From Chitinophagaceae bacterium (GTDB lineage Bacteria > Bacteroidota > Bacteroidia > Chitinophagales > Chitinophagaceae), in the NCBI GenBank assembly GCA_947476485.1, contig CANJQU010000014.1:1-62748 (forward strand): a stretch of DNA of 62,748 nucleotides, read 5' to 3'. The translations under genes were made by a program, and so were the position numbers. Of this stretch, positions 61,601 to 62,748 are shown in pieces; within the stretch, counting starts at the first letter, position 1, and each line of letters starts with the position of its first letter. Under the pieces are notes generated by a model, which was not told the origin of the DNA, made no database searches, and saw only the letters and a program-made list of their open reading frames with translations.

Positions 61601-62748
61601 CGCCTGCTGTATAAGTCACGGTAGCTAAACCAGCGGAAATGCCGGTTACGTTACCTGAACCATCAACTGAAACGTTGAATGTGCTTGTCCATGATCCACC
61701 AGGAGTTGCATCAGTCATTGATACGGTCGCGTTCTCACAAACAGCCGACGGACCGGTAATACCGGCAGGCGAAGCCTGAACAGTGATATCCAAAGTAGAT
61801 ATGCAGCCACCTGTTACATAACTGATGGTTGATGTACCTGCACCAACACCGGTCACTGTACCGTCTGTGCCTACCGTAGCTACCGATGTGCTACTGCTTG
61901 ACCATACACCGCCTGCAGTTGCATCGGTATATAGTGTAGATGAGCCTATGCAGATCGTTGGTACACCTACGATCGGTGAAGTAGCGGTATTTACTGAAAT
62001 TGTAGTTGTGGTCGTGCAACCGATAGCGGTAGTATAGGTAATAGTAGCTATACCTATGCTCAGTCCGGTTACAACGCCGCTGCCGGAGCTCACAGATACG
62101 TAAACATCTCCGCTGCTCCATAGACCACCCGGTGTTATATCATGCAATGTAGTAGAAGCACCTACACATACAGACGAGGCACCGGTGATAGCCGCCGGTG
62201 GCGCCGCAACAGTTACTATTGTTACTGCACTGCAGCTACCCAGTGTATAAGAGATAGCAGCTGTTCCTGCTGTTACACCCGTTACGTTACCTGAGCCATC
62301 GACTGTAGCATTACCGCTGCCTGATGTCCACGCACCGCCGGTTGATGATTCAACAAGACTTGTTACAGAACCAAGGCAAACCGTAGCACTACCGGTGATA
62401 GCCGCCGGTGCTGCATTCACTGTCACATCAGCAGTTACACTTCCGCAACCGGTAAGTGTATAGCTGATCGTGGTTGTACCTGCAGTTACGCCAGTAACAA
62501 CTCCGCTGGAACCAACAACTGTTGCATTTCCTGTTGAGCTGGTCCACACACCACCCAGTGTCGCGTCATTTAATATCATTGAAGCGCCTTCACAAACCAC
62601 CAGCGTACCAGTGATAGCTGCAGGCGTAGCGCCTACGGTTACGACTGTCGTAGCTGTACAACCAGCACCAGTGGTATAAGTAATACCAGCTGTACCAATT
62701 GCAACTGCGGTAACGTTACCTGAACCGTCTATTGTTGCAACACCTGTG
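58635..62748 (-). CDS. Giant Ig-like repeat adhesin with T9SS sorting domain, N-terminus beyond window
   Basis: The frame is open to the window edge, giving at least 1370 residues. It has about 17 full tandem Ig-like (BIG_2-type) repeats of ~65-67 residues plus a partial one. Typical markers are AITG..VC.G, LSDATAGGTWSS, VTGVTAGT..ISYT and GC....VTVN. Nearly all repeats have two cysteines, one after the first strand and one near the end, likely forming one disulfide each. The last two lose the first or both cysteines. The C-terminal type A sorting domain is VPNPNNGTFSIKGSLGTLQD to MYMLTVISGTENKVFHFVIE. T9SS would export it. The true start lies to the right of the window. Confidence 0.9.
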   Translation of the reverse strand, partial: TGVATIDGSGNVTAVAIGTAGITYTTGAGCTATTVVTVGATPAAITGTLVVCEGASMILNDATLGGVWTSSTGNATVVGSSGVVTGVTAGTTTISYTLTGCGSVTADVTVNAAPAAITGSATVCLGSVTSLVESSTGGAWTSGSGNATVDGSGNVTGVTAGTAAISYTLGSCSAVTIVTVAAPPAAITGASSVCVGASTTLHDITPGGLWSSGDVYVSVSSGSGVVTGLSIGIATITYTTAIGCTTTTTISVNTATSPIVGVPTICIGSSTLYTDATAGGVWSSSSTSVATVGTDGTVTGVGAGTSTISYVTGGCISTLDITVQASPAGITGPSAVCENATVSMTDATPGGSWTSTFNVSVDGSGNVTGISAGLATVTYTAGVGCYVTRNINVNPIPLPINGNLTVCVGASTFLSDPTPGGVSWTSSTPSVATISYSGAVASAVSPGTTTVTYSITTGCYITAVVTVNAQPAAITNNSPVCQGSSIALSDATAGGTWSSNNTGIASVGTDGTLTGVASGNATITYAVSGAGCHATTVVTVNPSTPINGSHPICAGATMTLTDATSGGTWSSDNSAVGTISASGVVTGIGAGTAHVTYTTAAGCTSVTLITVNGTPAAITGPTAVCIGATVSLTDAVSGGAWSSSNGNATVDGFGNVTGVTAGTSIITYGAGAGCSATVVVTINALPAAISGTPSVCVGSTRSLSDATTGGIWSSSATGVAIINGTTGMVTGLTAGVTTISYTKASTGCSVTLPVTVNDLPPAINGIGTICAGSSALLTDASAGGTWSSSNAAVATIASSGTVTGVAGGTAWITYTSTAGCITVSVETVSAISPITGTPSACVGFTTALSDASAGGTWSSTNPSVATVGSSSGLVSAVTAGTTTIIYTIPSGCSRSVVVTITSSLAPITGTLTVCQTFTTQLSDASAGGIWSSGSPSIATVGGTSGLVTGSVAGTSRITYTVGGSCATYAVVTVNPQPTGIGGAANVCINSTITLSDNTAGGVWSSTGNVSAAVTGTTLTTVTPLSLGTGSVTYTLGTGCYVAKTVTVIDMPTPILGNRSVCGVGAVTFLSDATTGTSWAISPVGTATVSTSGRVYGVSPGTATVTFTGSNTCKVTAEVTVNALVTVAAISGANNVSSGSTITLSDATPGGNWSSSNATIASVDAGGVVTGVAVSGTANITYNLPYGSGCNAIATKTITVHTPAPHSHGTTVSGTTSVITGTAVSLVDETVSGVWSSSNTTIASVDDAGTVTGIKPGTANITHIITYSDGEISTTVTPIVVTAPPVDIRVVPNPNNGTFSIKGSLGTLQDEEVSLEVTDVLGQVVYKTKIMTHGGKINEKVSMDNTYANGMYMLTVISGTENKVFHFVIEK

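Noticed and set aside
58635-62748. Regular ~195-200-base repeat spacing suggested a repeat array or CRISPR
   Set aside because: Units are full protein-coding Ig domains with codon-level divergence, far longer than CRISPR repeats and lacking unique spacers.
1-62748. Idea that the window is a circle with the end genes joined into one PKD-Ig-T9SS protein
   Set aside because: Both end genes run minus-strand in the right order, but direct joining puts them out of frame by one base, and a 62.7-kb circle would not carry pheS, rho, folE and similar core genes. Each is simply cut by the window edge.

Overview
The window is a gene-dense stretch of a Bacteroidota chromosome, most like a Chitinophagaceae-type member of the Chitinophagales. 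Supporting signs seen in the sequence are a type IX secretion (T9SS) C-terminal sorting domain on giant repeat proteins, sigma-A promoters of the TAnnTTTG type, many small outer-membrane beta-barrels, a Rho factor with a long N-terminal insert, a bacterial group II GGGP-synthase homologue and the futalosine route to menaquinone. Both ends cut through minus-strand repeat adhesins (PKD repeats at 1-1774, Ig-like repeats at 58635-62748), so neither end gene is complete. Layout, left to right. 1-8 kb: PKD adhesin, pheS followed by a YafQ-type toxin-antitoxin pair and a decayed second pheS 3' end, a frameshifted membrane gene, an NAD-dependent epimerase and rho. 8-15 kb: a minus-strand operon tetR-tolC-adaptor-RND pump with a candidate palindromic operator. 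15-25 kb: mscL, GGGP synthase, several envelope proteins, lpxH, an arylsulfotransferase-like protein, a SixA-like phosphatase and a sugar-kinase/RapZ-C fusion. 25-29 kb: minus-strand secreted proteins, including two paralogous cysteine-containing small proteins, an NHL/T9SS protein and an adhesin-head fragment. 29-43 kb: nfuA, a mannose-1-phosphate guanylyltransferase, a DUF559 gene with a premature stop, a methionine-type aminotransferase, a VapC-type toxin-antitoxin pair, glcD, a DinB protein with a WYL regulator, a TraB/GumN protein, a sodium:solute symporter and a LOG protein. 43-50 kb: O-methyltransferase, glucosaminidase with LysM, hpt, mqnB-mqnD, queD-like, folE and DUF1569. 50-58.6 kb: a duplicated GIY-YIG/tRNA-Pro unit, a CPA1 antiporter, a broken four-helix membrane gene, an esterase, a large protein joining a CotH-like kinase-type domain to an Omp85-type barrel, tag and DUF1003. 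Most genes are housekeeping or envelope functions. The accessory signal lies in small decayed or duplicated modules: the pheS tail, the tRNA-Pro copy, the DUF559 stop and two frameshifts. It also lies in two families of short dispersed hairpin repeats, some of which are read in frame as protein. The strongest leads are the GIY-YIG/tRNA-Pro duplication, the toxin-antitoxin pair bracketed by two divergent pheS ends, and the kinase-like/Omp85 fusion. No transposase, prophage, CRISPR array or rRNA gene was seen. All family calls come from reading motifs by eye; no database search was run.
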